From: Rhizobiaceae bacterium
GTDB lineage: Bacteria > Pseudomonadota > Alphaproteobacteria > Rhizobiales > Rhizobiaceae
Direction of reading: 5' to 3'
Assembly (NCBI GenBank): GCA_017643495.1
Contig: JAEPNK010000001.1
Coordinates: 911,623-975,622, forward strand
Length of the DNA stretch: 64,000 bases
Part shown: piece after piece, positions 44,670 through 52,730 of the stretch
Layout: every line of letters begins with the position of its first letter
Numbering within the stretch: the stretch's first letter is position 1
The notes under the pieces: generated by a model
Database searches by the model: none
What the model was told of the DNA's origin: nothing
Seen by the model: only the letters and a program-made list of their open reading frames with translations
Made by a program: the position numbers and the translations under genes

Positions 44670-45482
44670 ATGAATATGCTAACGACCAAACAGCAGGAAG
44701 ATGTGTTGAGTAAGATGACGCCAAATCCAGTAAAGATTTCCGGCAAGGACGTTTGTGTCTTTTACGGTGAGAAACAGGCTCTTTTCGATGTGAACCTAGA
44801 TATTCCCGAGCGTCAGGTAACAGCCCTGATCGGGCCGTCAGGCTGTGGCAAGTCCACTTTCCTGCGTTGCCTGAACCGGATGAACGACACAATTGATATC
44901 TGTCGCGTAGAGGGTCACATCAGTCTGGATGACAAAAACATCTATGATCGCGATATCGATGTTGTTGAACTCCGTGCCCGTGTCGGCATGGTTTTCCAGA
45001 AGCCCAATCCGTTTCCGAAATCGATTTTTGAAAACATTGCTTATGGTCCGCGCATTCACGGTCTGGTGCGTTCCAAGTCCGACCTTGAGGAAGTGGTCGA
45101 AACCAGTTTGCAGCGCGCCGGACTTTTCGACGAAGTGAAGGACCGCTTGCATGAAGCAGGTACCGGGCTTTCGGGGGGGCAGCAACAGCGTCTTTGTATT
45201 GCCCGTGCCATTGCGGTGAGCCCGGAAGTGATCCTGATGGACGAACCTTGCTCGGCGCTCGATCCGATCGCCACTGCGAAGGTTGAGGAACTGATTGATG
45301 AACTTCGTGAAAACTACACGATCGTTATCGTGACCCATTCGATGCAGCAGGCAGCGCGTGTTTCGCAACAAACTGCGATGTTCCACCTCGGCAATCTGGT
45401 AGAAATCGGGGATACGGATACAATATTCACGAACCCGACTGACCAGAAAACCAAGGATTACATTACCGGTCGTTACGGCTGA
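44670..45482 (+). CDS. pstB: Phosphate ABC transporter ATP-binding protein PstB
   Basis: 270 residues after GGAG at 44661. Walker [10 protein letters not shown] at 55-63, the PstB-specific [16 protein letters not shown] segment, signature [16 protein letters not shown], Walker [14 protein letters not shown] and [18 protein letters not shown] are all present. It energises PstCA and takes part, with PhoU, in signalling phosphate sufficiency to PhoR. Confidence 0.96.
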   Translation: MNMLTTKQQEDVLSKMTPNPVKISGKDVCVFYGEKQALFDVNLDIPERQVTALIGPSGCGKSTFLRCLNRMNDTIDICRVEGHISLDDKNIYDRDIDVVELRARVGMVFQKPNPFPKSIFENIAYGPRIHGLVRSKSDLEEVVETSLQRAGLFDEVKDRLHEAGTGLSGGQQQRLCIARAIAVSPEVILMDEPCSALDPIATAKVEELIDELRENYTIVIVTHSMQQAARVSQQTAMFHLGNLVEIGDTDTIFTNPTDQKTKDYITGRYG

Positions 45483-45528
45483 TGTTGCGGGATTTATTCT
45501 CCAACCCTACTGAACAGGGAACGAACTG

Positions 45529-46206
45529 ATGAATGATCATACAGTAAAAGCCTTTGATGATGAGCTGCACCTGCTTGTTGCCAAAATATCAGAAATGGGT
45601 GGTATTGCTGAAAGCATGGTTGCCCGCTCGGTCACCGCACTCATTTCTGCCGACAAGGGCATCGGGCAGGCAGTTGTCGCCGAAGACAAGATGCTTGATG
45701 CGTTGCAGATGGAAGTGGATGACCAGGTTGTGCTGCTGATTGCCAAGCGCCAGCCCATGGCCCAGGACCTGCGCGAAGCCATCGCGGCCTTGCGTATGGC
45801 AACGGATATCGAGCGTATCGGTGACCTTGGCAAGAACATCGCACGTCGCTCCTTCCAGATTGAAGACAATCTGCCGCCGAAAAAATTGCTGCGCGGCCTT
45901 CAGCACCTGACGGATGTATCCCTGGAGCAACTCAAGGATGCGCTGGATGCATATGCCGGCAAGGATCTCGTAAAGGCAAATGCAGTGTGGGAGCGGGACG
46001 ATGAAATCGACAGCCTTTACACATCGCTCTTCCGGGAACTCCTTACCTACATGATGGAAGACCCGCGTACCATTACCTACTGCACGCATCTTCTCTTCTG
46101 TGCAAAAAACCTTGAGCGGATCGGTGACCACATCACCAATCTTTGCGAGAGCATTAATTACATGATTACAGGCGATTACCAGATGACCGCGGAAGCTGCG
46201 GAATAA
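45529..46206 (+). CDS. phoU: Phosphate signalling protein PhoU
   Basis: 225 residues made of two similar three-helix bundles with the metal-binding motifs EVDDQVVLLIAKRQPMAQDLREAIAALRMATDIERIGDLGKNIARR in the first half and DPRTITYCTHLLFCAKNLERIGDHITNL in the second, written here by their ends. It links the Pst transporter to PhoR and keeps the Pho response off when phosphate is plentiful. Normal length. Confidence 0.95.
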   Translation: MNDHTVKAFDDELHLLVAKISEMGGIAESMVARSVTALISADKGIGQAVVAEDKMLDALQMEVDDQVVLLIAKRQPMAQDLREAIAALRMATDIERIGDLGKNIARRSFQIEDNLPPKKLLRGLQHLTDVSLEQLKDALDAYAGKDLVKANAVWERDDEIDSLYTSLFRELLTYMMEDPRTITYCTHLLFCAKNLERIGDHITNLCESINYMITGDYQMTAEAAE

Positions 46207-46327
46207 CCCAAGGGATATTCCGTTTGCAAGGCGGACCCACTAAACTCATCAGAAATCAGGTTTCCCCTTACGGGGAGGATTGAGAGGAAGCGGGACTGGA
46301 AGGCAGATACAGGACAGGAACATTCCC

Positions 46328-47026
46328 ATGCACCCTAAAATAATGGTGGTTGAGGATGAAGAAGCTCTATCCGAGCTTTTGAGATACAATCTTGAAGCCG
46401 AGGGCTTTGAGGTGGAAGTTCAGGCGCGTGGTGATGATGCAGAACTGCGTTTGCGCGAGGAAGTCCCCGACCTGTTGCTTCTGGACTGGATGCTTCCCGG
46501 TCTTTCAGGAATTGAGCTTTGCCGCCGCATAAGGCTGCGTGATGAAACGGAAAAGCTTCCCGTGATCATGCTCACTGCCCGGAGTGAAGAGGCTGAGCGT
46601 ATTCGTGGCCTGTCGACCGGAGCAGACGATTTCGTGGTCAAGCCGTTTTCGGTGCCTGAACTGATGGCGCGGGTAAAGGCAATATTGCGCCGTTCCAATC
46701 CGCAGAAAATATCATCCCAACTGAGGGCAGGCGATATTGAACTCGACAGGGAAACCCATCGTATCAGCCGTAATGGACGGGAAGTGCGTCTCGGCCCCAC
46801 GGAATACAAGCTGCTCGAGTTTTTCATGAGTACACCGGGCCGGGTGTTTTCCCGTGAGCAGTTGCTGGATGGTGTATGGGGACATGACAATTATGTCGAT
46901 GAACGAACAGTTGATGTCCATGTGGGGCGCTTGCGCCGTGCAATATGCCGTGGCCGTGAACGTGACCCGATCAGGACCGTACGAGGCGCAGGTTATGCCC
47001 TCGATGACAAGTTTGCCACTGCCTGA
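46328..47026 (+). CDS. phoB: Phosphate regulon response regulator PhoB
   Basis: 232 residues from ATG 46328 (CAGGAA upstream); the frame extends further up without a ribosome site. Receiver with Asp10 and phospho-acceptor Asp53 in LLDWMLPGLSG, Thr in MLTARS and Lys in VVKPFS. The winged-helix DNA-binding domain has GPTEYKLLEFFMSTPGRVFSREQLLDGVWG, DERTVDVHVGRLRRAI and IRTVRGAGYAL. It binds Pho boxes such as those proposed before pstS and ppk2. Last gene of the operon, followed by a terminator. Confidence 0.96.
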   Translation: MHPKIMVVEDEEALSELLRYNLEAEGFEVEVQARGDDAELRLREEVPDLLLLDWMLPGLSGIELCRRIRLRDETEKLPVIMLTARSEEAERIRGLSTGADDFVVKPFSVPELMARVKAILRRSNPQKISSQLRAGDIELDRETHRISRNGREVRLGPTEYKLLEFFMSTPGRVFSREQLLDGVWGHDNYVDERTVDVHVGRLRRAICRGRERDPIRTVRGAGYALDDKFATA

Positions 47027-47055
47027 ACCGTTCCCATACCATTGTCAGAAAATGA

Positions 47056-47083
47056 AAACGCCGGAAGAATGCTTCCGGCGTTT
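47056..47083. terminator. Bidirectional terminator between phoB and gcrA
   Basis: A perfect 12-base stem AAACGCCGGAAG / CTTCCGGCGTTT with loop AATG, followed on the plus strand by GTGATTGTTTTC and on the minus strand by a T-rich TTCATTTTC. It sits 29 bases after the phoB stop and 61 bases from the convergent gcrA stop. Confidence 0.85.
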
Positions 47084-47144
47084 GTGATTGTTTTCAAGTT
47101 TATGCGCGGTCCATGCAACAATGCAGCTGCAATTGGTTCGCCTG

Positions 47145-47630
47145 TCAGGCAACCTGTTTGACTTTTCTCCGGTCGGCGGTTGGCTGGTATGCCATGCGTG
47201 AATGATATTCACAGTAGGGTGAATCATCTTTCACGCAATGTCCGCAGAAGTGGAATTCGTCAGTAGCCGGATCGCCGTGTGGCCACCGGCATGTTTTTTC
47301 AGTCAGTTCAACCAGCGAGAGTTTCTTGCACTCGGGTTCTGCAATGTCCTCAACCTTCTTGCGGCTTGGAAGGCTTGTCGGTACAGACCGTTCCTTGGCG
47401 CCGGACTTGGCCCTTGGTGCAGAATTGAAATTGCCAGCTCTTGGGGCCTGTTTGGCGCGTTTTGGCGCGCTGCTGGCAGATTTGGCCCGGCCGGACAGAC
47501 CCAGCCGGTGTACCTTGCCGATAACGGCATTTCGCGTAACTCCGCCCAGTTCGGCCGCGATCTGGCTTGCACTCAGGCCGTCAGCCCAAAGCTTTGTCAG
47601 CGTTGCCACTCTTTCATCTGTCCAGGACAT
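47145..47630 (-). CDS. gcrA: Cell-cycle regulator GcrA
   Basis: 161 residues from ATG 47630 after GGAGAGC. The N-terminal SWTDERVATLTKLWADGLSASQIAAELGG and VTRNAVIGKVHRLGLSGR helices are the GcrA DNA-binding domain. The C-terminal sigma-interacting part has CRWPHGDP, FHFCGH and PYCEYHSRMAY. A basic, Ala/Ser/Lys-rich linker joins them. In Caulobacter GcrA binds sigma70 and activates promoters that carry GANTC methylated by CcrM. It is limited to Alphaproteobacteria and is the best lineage marker here. Its upstream region holds four GANTC sites. Confidence 0.95.
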   Translation of the reverse strand: MSWTDERVATLTKLWADGLSASQIAAELGGVTRNAVIGKVHRLGLSGRAKSASSAPKRAKQAPRAGNFNSAPRAKSGAKERSVPTSLPSRKKVEDIAEPECKKLSLVELTEKTCRWPHGDPATDEFHFCGHCVKDDSPYCEYHSRMAYQPTADRRKVKQVA

Positions 47631-47773
47631 TCTTTGCTCTCCACTTGGCAGAAATCATTCTTTTGCCGGGACACAGCGTACCGGTTCCGTTCTGTTCCGC
47701 CCTGTAAATTGTTTGCCGCATCAGGTTGGCAGCCTCTTTCTGTGTGCCGCCGGAAATAAGCTAATCAGGCGCG

Positions 47774-47872
47774 GACTCTGCGCGCAAGGGTACTTGATTG
47801 GCTAAGAATCAATTTTTCCAAATATCCCCAGGATTGGGAATCGAATTTCAAATTGTTGTGGAAAGCCGAATC
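47774..47872. promoter_or_regulatory. Cluster of four GANTC (CcrM-type) sites
   Basis: GACTC at 47774, GAATC at 47806, 47838 and 47868: steps of 32, 32 and 30 bases, close to three helical turns each. The first sits in the loop of a hairpin. The region is 144 to 240 bases upstream of gcrA, whose product depends on methylated GANTC. Confidence 0.65.
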
Positions 47873-47959
47873 GGTATTGCCTGAAGCCTGTGGATTTTTT
47901 CGTATCGGCACAATTTCGCCATTTCCGCTTTCACAGGCCCGTGCGGAAGCGCTAAATTC

Positions 47960-47988
47960 TTGACCTGCGGCGACCTGCAATCTATTCT
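47960..47988 (+). promoter_or_regulatory. argD: Sigma70-like promoter of argD
   Basis: TTGACC (47960-47965), 17 bases, TATTCT (47983-47988). Transcription would begin near 47995, about 100 bases before argD and just before the leader terminator. Confidence 0.55.
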
Positions 47989-48017
47989 CGTCTGGTATAA
48001 ATTCCGCTTTTTTCAGG

Positions 48018-48046
48018 CCCGTCCGGTTGGCGGGTTTTTGTTTTTT
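48018..48046 (+). terminator. Intrinsic terminator in the argD leader
   Basis: Stem CCCGTC / GGCGGG (one G-T pair, loop CGGTT) followed by TTTTTGTTTTTT. It lies after the argD promoter and 47 bases before the argD ATG. It could attenuate argD or end a very short leader RNA. Confidence 0.65.
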
Positions 48047-48093
48047 GACCAGGAGAGCATGCAAGACGCCGACCTGGGCGCGAAAGGTTTGTT

Positions 48094-49284
48094 ATGGGAA
48101 AAGAAAATCACACCTTTGATGTGTATGCCCCGCCGCCACTGGAGTTTGTGCGCGGTGAAGGTGCCCGTCTGTACGATGGCAAAGGTGACGAATATCTGGA
48201 TTGCACTGCGGGCATCGCGGTAAACTCGCTTGGCCACGGGCATCCTCATCTGGTAGAGGCATTGAAAGGTGCAGCAGACGGAATCTGGCATCTTTCAAAC
48301 CTGTTTGCCATTCCCGGTCAGGCAAGCCTGGCAGGAAGGCTGTGTGAAAACACATTTGCTGATCGCGTCTTTTTTACCAATTCGGGTGCAGAAGCCATTG
48401 AATGTGCAATCAAGGCCGCCAGGCGGTATCATTATGCCAAGGGCAATCCCGAGCGCACAAAAATTATCACATTCGAAGGTGCATTTCACGGTCGAACGAT
48501 TGCAACCATAGCAGCCGGCGGCAATCCGAAATACACGGAAGGTTTCGGACCCCGGTCACCCGGATTTGTGCATTTGCCTCTCGGCGATGATGATGCATTG
48601 AAGGCAGCAATTGACGATGAGACGGCGGCCATTCTTGTTGAGCCGATCCAGGGCGAGGGTGGAATCCGGGAAGTCGCCATGCATGACCTCAACCGGTATC
48701 GTGAACTGTGTGATGAACACGGCATCCTGCTTGTATTTGATGAAATCCAGACCGGTGTTGCACGGACAGGGCGCCTGTTTGCCCATCAATGGTCTGATAT
48801 AGAGCCGGATATCATGGCCATAGCCAAGGGTATTGGGGCAGGTTTTCCCGTGGGCGCTTGTCTTGCCACCGAAGATGCAGCTTCCGGCATGGTGCTTGGT
48901 ACCCACGGCTCGACATTTGGTGGCAATCCTTTGGCAATGGCTGTTGGAAATGCGGTTTTGGATGTGGTGCTCGAAGACGGGTTCATGGACTCAGTCAATG
49001 AAAAAGCCCGCTCATTCCGCCAGATACTGGCAGAGATGGTCGATACATTCCCGGATTTGCTGGCGGATGTCCGGGGCAAGGGATTGCTGATGGGCATGCA
49101 GTGCAAGGTGCCCAACACGGATGTCGTCAACAAGATGCGTGATCACAAATTGCTGGTCGTGGGCGGAGGCAGCAATGTCATCCGTATATTGCCTCCCCTG
49201 GTGATCTCGGATGACGAGATTGCGATGGTAAAAGAGCGCATGATGTCCGCTCTGGGTGAATTGCAGGCCGAAAAAGATAAATAG
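48094..49284 (+). CDS. argD: Acetylornithine aminotransferase ArgD
   Basis: Class III PLP aminotransferase, 396 residues, acting in arginine synthesis (N-acetylglutamate semialdehyde to N-acetylornithine). Landmarks: [73 protein letters not shown] Lys245 in [13 protein letters not shown], and [20 protein letters not shown]. The in-frame stop TGA at 48046 leaves ATG 48094 (AAAGG upstream) as the only good start. A stronger ribosome site, AGGAG, instead serves an out-of-frame ATG at 48059. Next gene argF, 10 bases on. Confidence 0.94.
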   Translation: MGKENHTFDVYAPPPLEFVRGEGARLYDGKGDEYLDCTAGIAVNSLGHGHPHLVEALKGAADGIWHLSNLFAIPGQASLAGRLCENTFADRVFFTNSGAEAIECAIKAARRYHYAKGNPERTKIITFEGAFHGRTIATIAAGGNPKYTEGFGPRSPGFVHLPLGDDDALKAAIDDETAAILVEPIQGEGGIREVAMHDLNRYRELCDEHGILLVFDEIQTGVARTGRLFAHQWSDIEPDIMAIAKGIGAGFPVGACLATEDAASGMVLGTHGSTFGGNPLAMAVGNAVLDVVLEDGFMDSVNEKARSFRQILAEMVDTFPDLLADVRGKGLLMGMQCKVPNTDVVNKMRDHKLLVVGGGSNVIRILPPLVISDDEIAMVKERMMSALGELQAEKDK

Positions 49285-49294
49285 TGAGTTTTAC

Positions 49295-50209
49295 ATGAGT
49301 ACCCGTCATTTTCTCGATATTTCCCAGGTTGGAGCAGATCCGCTCAAATCGATCATTGCCAATGCCCACTCCCTGAAGGGAGAACTGAAAAACGGAGGGC
49401 ATGTCAAGAAGCCGCTCGATGGCAAGATGCTTGCAATGATCTTCGACAAGCCCTCAACCCGGACACGTGTCTCTTTTGATGTCGGCATGCGTCAGCTTGG
49501 TGGGGAAACATTGTTGCTGTCAGGTTCCGACATGCAGCTTGGACGTGGTGAAACAATCGCTGACACGGCAAGGGTGCTGTCCCGCTACGTTGATGCAATC
49601 ATGATCCGCACCACGACTCACGAAAGGCTTACCGAACTGGCCGAGTACGCTACAATCCCGGTGATCAATGGTCTCACGGATGATACCCACCCTTGCCAGA
49701 TCATGGCGGATGTCATGACAATTGAGGAAAAGCTGGGTGGTTCAGCCGGTAAAAAAATTGCCTGGACCGGTGATGGCAACAATGTCCTGAATTCGCTTAT
49801 GGAAGCATCCGGCATTTTCGGGTTTGAGCTTGATATTGCCGTACCCGAAGGCCATGAGCCGGACAGCCGTTTTCTGGAGGCTGCCCGGGCTGGAGGAGCG
49901 CATATCTCGCTAGGCCAAGACCCGGTCAAGGCGGTTGCCAATGCAGATTGTGTGGTAACCGATACCTGGGCTTCCATGGGGTTTGAGGAAAAGACTTCCG
50001 GACACAACACGTTCCAGCCTTTTCAGGTCAATGCGGAATTGATGGCCAATGCCAAACAGGACGCAATATTCATGCATTGTCTGCCTGCCCACCGTGGCGA
50101 AGAGGTAACAGATGAAGTATTAGATGGTCCCCAGTCTGTGGTGTTTGATGAAGCTGAAAACCGATTGCACGCTCAAAAAAGCATTCTTCTTTGGTGTATG
50201 GAATCATGA
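49295..50209 (+). CDS. argF: Ornithine carbamoyltransferase ArgF
   Basis: 304 residues from ATG 49295. Carbamoyl-phosphate site [27 protein letters not shown], ornithine-site [28 protein letters not shown] and the catalytic [10 protein letters not shown] are present. It makes citrulline from ornithine and carbamoyl phosphate. It follows argD by 10 bases and overlaps hslO by four (ATGA). The argD-argF-hslO order is common in rhizobial relatives. Confidence 0.95.
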   Translation: MSTRHFLDISQVGADPLKSIIANAHSLKGELKNGGHVKKPLDGKMLAMIFDKPSTRTRVSFDVGMRQLGGETLLLSGSDMQLGRGETIADTARVLSRYVDAIMIRTTTHERLTELAEYATIPVINGLTDDTHPCQIMADVMTIEEKLGGSAGKKIAWTGDGNNVLNSLMEASGIFGFELDIAVPEGHEPDSRFLEAARAGGAHISLGQDPVKAVANADCVVTDTWASMGFEEKTSGHNTFQPFQVNAELMANAKQDAIFMHCLPAHRGEEVTDEVLDGPQSVVFDEAENRLHAQKSILLWCMES

Positions 50210-51177
50210 ACACTCCTCCATTTGATCGCGAATATGAACTGGTTGGCGATGATGTGGTCGTTCCGTTTGCGGTAGAGCCGCTCGACATACGCGGACGTGC
50301 TGTTCAGCTGGGCCCGATGGTTGATGAAATCATCAAGCGGCACGAGTATCCGCCTGACATTGCCTTCCTGCTGGCCGAGATGATCGTGCTGACAGTGTTG
50401 CTGGGAACCTCATTGAAATTCGACGGAAATTTCATATTGCAAACCCAGTCTGATGGCCCGGTTTCGTTGACAGTTGTGGATTTTTCAACACCCGATGCCG
50501 TGCGCGCCTATGCCAGATATGATGCAGATGCGCTCGAAAACGCGATCAAGGCGGGAAAGAATTCTCCCCGGGATCTTCTGGGAGAAGGGGTCATGGCGCT
50601 GACCGTCGATCAGGGAGAGCATATGCAGCGCTATCAGGGGATTGTTGCCCTTGATGGCATTTCCCTTGAGGAAGCTGCGCACCAGTATTTTCGCCAGTCC
50701 GAGCAGATACCAACCCGTGTCAAGCTTTCTGTTGCCCAGGTGTTGCGTCCGTCACAGGAGGATGGAAGCGTGGAAACCCTGTGGCGTGCAGGGGGCATGA
50801 TCGTCCAGTTTTTACCGGAATCCGAAGACCGGATCAGCCAGAGGGATTTGCCCGACGGGCGTGAGGATTCTGACGAGGTGGATGAGGATGATGCCTGGGT
50901 TGAGGCAACTGCCCTTGTCGGCACAATCGGCGATGATGAACTGACAGATCCCAATATTGGCGTTGAGCACCTGCTGTTCCGGCTTTTCAACGAGCATGGT
51001 GTAAGGGTTTTTGAAGGCCAGCAGGTGCTGGACAAGTGTTCCTGCAGCCGTGAACGGGTGATCGCGCTCGTTCGCAGTTTTGACGAGGAATCCGACAAAC
51101 TGGACGGGCATGACAGTTTCACCACCCAGTGTGAGTTTTGCAGTACGGTCTACAAGATCAGTGCTGATGAGTTATGA
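50206..51177 (+). CDS. hslO: Redox-regulated chaperone Hsp33
   Basis: 323 residues from ATG 50206, overlapping the argF stop. The zinc/redox switch is complete: Cys278-x-Cys280 (DKCSCS) and Cys309-x2-Cys312 ([11 protein letters not shown]). Oxidation releases zinc and turns the chaperone on during oxidative and heat stress. The acidic insertion [11 protein letters not shown] (near residue 222) precedes the linker. It is translationally coupled to argF. Confidence 0.95.
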   Translation: MNTPPFDREYELVGDDVVVPFAVEPLDIRGRAVQLGPMVDEIIKRHEYPPDIAFLLAEMIVLTVLLGTSLKFDGNFILQTQSDGPVSLTVVDFSTPDAVRAYARYDADALENAIKAGKNSPRDLLGEGVMALTVDQGEHMQRYQGIVALDGISLEEAAHQYFRQSEQIPTRVKLSVAQVLRPSQEDGSVETLWRAGGMIVQFLPESEDRISQRDLPDGREDSDEVDEDDAWVEATALVGTIGDDELTDPNIGVEHLLFRLFNEHGVRVFEGQQVLDKCSCSRERVIALVRSFDEESDKLDGHDSFTTQCEFCSTVYKISADEL

Positions 51178-51214
51178 ACCGGGCTTGCCGGACTTGACCG
51201 TCTAATTCAATTAC

Positions 51215-51253
51215 CAAGTTGTAACTTGTCCGATATCCGCATTGCTGTAATCT
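51215..51253 (+). promoter_or_regulatory. RND operon promoter with overlapping palindromic operator
   Basis: CAAGTT-GT-AACTTG at 51215-51228 is a 14-base palindrome. It overlaps a -35-like TTGTCC at 51226-51231, followed after 16 bases by TAATCT at 51248-51253. The exporter starts at 51285. A repressor bound here would block the promoter; its gene is not in the window. Confidence 0.5.
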
Positions 51254-51284
51254 TGCCGGCACTTGAGATCAGGCAGGGTTAGGC

Positions 51285-52730
51285 ATGTGTGGAATAAACG
51301 CATGTCAGCCAATTCGAGAATTTGCAAACATGCTGACCAGGAACGAGGAACACCAGGAATATACCGGTTCCCAGACGCAGGAACAGCGTTCGGGAACAGG
51401 TTCCGGTGTCTGGAAAATTATCACCATATCGCTGCGTGGCCTGGCACAATTCATCCTGATGGTAGCTGTCTTGTTCGGCGGAATATACGGTATGAACCGG
51501 TTGACCGCGCTCAAGGAGGAAAGGACGAAACGTCCTTCCTTCCAGACTGTTTACACCGTTCAGTCAGTGATTGCAGAGCAGGGTTCTTTCCAGCCGGACA
51601 TGCTGGTTTATGGTGAGGTGCAGGCTTCCAAGACTATTGAATTGCGTCCGCTTGTGACCGGAAAAATCATCGAGATAAATCCGGATTTACGAGTAGGCGC
51701 GCCGATAGAAAAAGGTGAATTGCTGTTTCGCATAGATCCTTTTTCCTTTGAAACTGCACTTGATACCGCCCGCTCGAATGCCGCGGAAACAAGGGCGAGA
51801 ATTGCGGAAAACGAGGCAAATATATCGATTGAAAAATCCCGTATTCGCAATCTGAAGGATCAACTGGAAATAGCAAAAAGTGATCTTGCCCGGATATCAC
51901 AGTTGCGCAGCCGGGGAACGGCAACCGCAAAGGATGTCGAGGATCGCCGGTTGATTGTCAGCCAACGCACCCAGGCACTTGAGCAAAGTGAACTTAACCT
52001 GGTTGCGGAAAATGCCCGGCTGGAACAGCAGAAGAATGTTCTCTCCCGCTTTGAGCGCTCAGTTGAGCAGGCTGAACGGGATCTTGCAGACACTTCCCTT
52101 CATGCGCCGGTCTCCGGTGTGGTCAGTGCCAACAATTCTGCCATCGGAAGATACATCGGACCAAGCGACATGACTGTGTCGATGTATGAGGCAGACAGGC
52201 TGGAAGTTCGTTTCACACTTACCGACCAGCGGTTCGGGCGAATACAGTCAGACAATGTCGGAGTGATCGGCAGGCCTGTCGAGGTCATATGGAGCATTGG
52301 CGGGGAAGAGTTTCGCTATAACGGCGAAATTGACCGGATCGGCGCGCAAATTGCATCTGCCCGGGGTGGTGTTGAAGTCATTGCGGTTATCGATGGCAAA
52401 CTTCCCGGTAACCAGCTCAGGCCCGGCGCGTTTGTCGAGATCATCGTGCCGGACAAGTCATTTTCCGATCGTTTCATGATACCCGAGACGGCCGTTTATG
52501 ACGGCGAAACGATATATGTCATCAACGAAGGGAAGCTTGAGGAACGTAAAATCCGGATTCTTGCCCGCGATGGCGATCAGGTGATCCTTGGCGGGGAGCT
52601 GAAAGAAGGCGATGAGGTCATGACCACCAGAATTGCCGAAATATCCAGGGGCTTGCGTGTCCGCACAAACAACAATGCAAGTGTTGATGGGCCTCGTGAG
52701 GAGGCTGTGTCAGAGGCAGCCACTCAATGA
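51285..52730 (+). CDS. RND efflux periplasmic adaptor (membrane fusion protein)
   Basis: 481 residues. One N-terminal membrane helix (LAQFILMVAVLFGGIYGMNRL, about residues 58-78) anchors it. The adaptor body has a first lipoyl half (LRPLVTGKIIEINPDLRVGAPIEKGELLFRID), a long alpha-hairpin coiled coil (about 155-270), a second lipoyl half (ADTSLHAPVSGVVSANNSAIGRYIG) and a beta-barrel. It bridges the RND pump to an outer-membrane channel. ATG 51285 has AGGGTTAGG upstream; ATG 51330 is an alternative that still keeps the helix. The stop overlaps the pump start (ATGA). Confidence 0.9.
   Translation: MCGINACQPIREFANMLTRNEEHQEYTGSQTQEQRSGTGSGVWKIITISLRGLAQFILMVAVLFGGIYGMNRLTALKEERTKRPSFQTVYTVQSVIAEQGSFQPDMLVYGEVQASKTIELRPLVTGKIIEINPDLRVGAPIEKGELLFRIDPFSFETALDTARSNAAETRARIAENEANISIEKSRIRNLKDQLEIAKSDLARISQLRSRGTATAKDVEDRRLIVSQRTQALEQSELNLVAENARLEQQKNVLSRFERSVEQAERDLADTSLHAPVSGVVSANNSAIGRYIGPSDMTVSMYEADRLEVRFTLTDQRFGRIQSDNVGVIGRPVEVIWSIGGEEFRYNGEIDRIGAQIASARGGVEVIAVIDGKLPGNQLRPGAFVEIIVPDKSFSDRFMIPETAVYDGETIYVINEGKLEERKIRILARDGDQVILGGELKEGDEVMTTRIAEISRGLRVRTNNNASVDGPREEAVSEAATQ

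Larger units (their letters stand above)
47631..48093. other. 463-base gcrA/argD divergent region without a convincing gene
   Basis: It holds the gcrA promoter side, a stacked hairpin at 47759-47803, four evenly spaced GANTC sites (47774-47872), a sigma70-like argD promoter (47960-47988) and an intrinsic terminator in the argD leader (48018-48046). Frames that cross it on either strand have no ribosome site or protein-like composition that I trust. Confidence 0.6.

Noticed and set aside
47830-47850. Possible tRNA T-loop (GGGAATCGAATTTC)
   Set aside because: The arms do not pair and no acceptor or anticodon stem can be built around it. No tRNA was found in the window.
47831-47900. Possible replication origin (TGTGGA motifs beside GANTC sites)
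   Set aside because: The DnaA-box matches (TGTGGAAAG, TGTGGATTT) each have two or more mismatches, there is no AT-rich unwinding element, and none of the usual origin neighbours are present.
47765-48064. Minus-strand 99-codon frame across the gcrA/argD region
   Set aside because: It starts with TTG without a ribosome site, crosses the argD promoter and terminator, and has no recognisable protein features. I treat it as chance.
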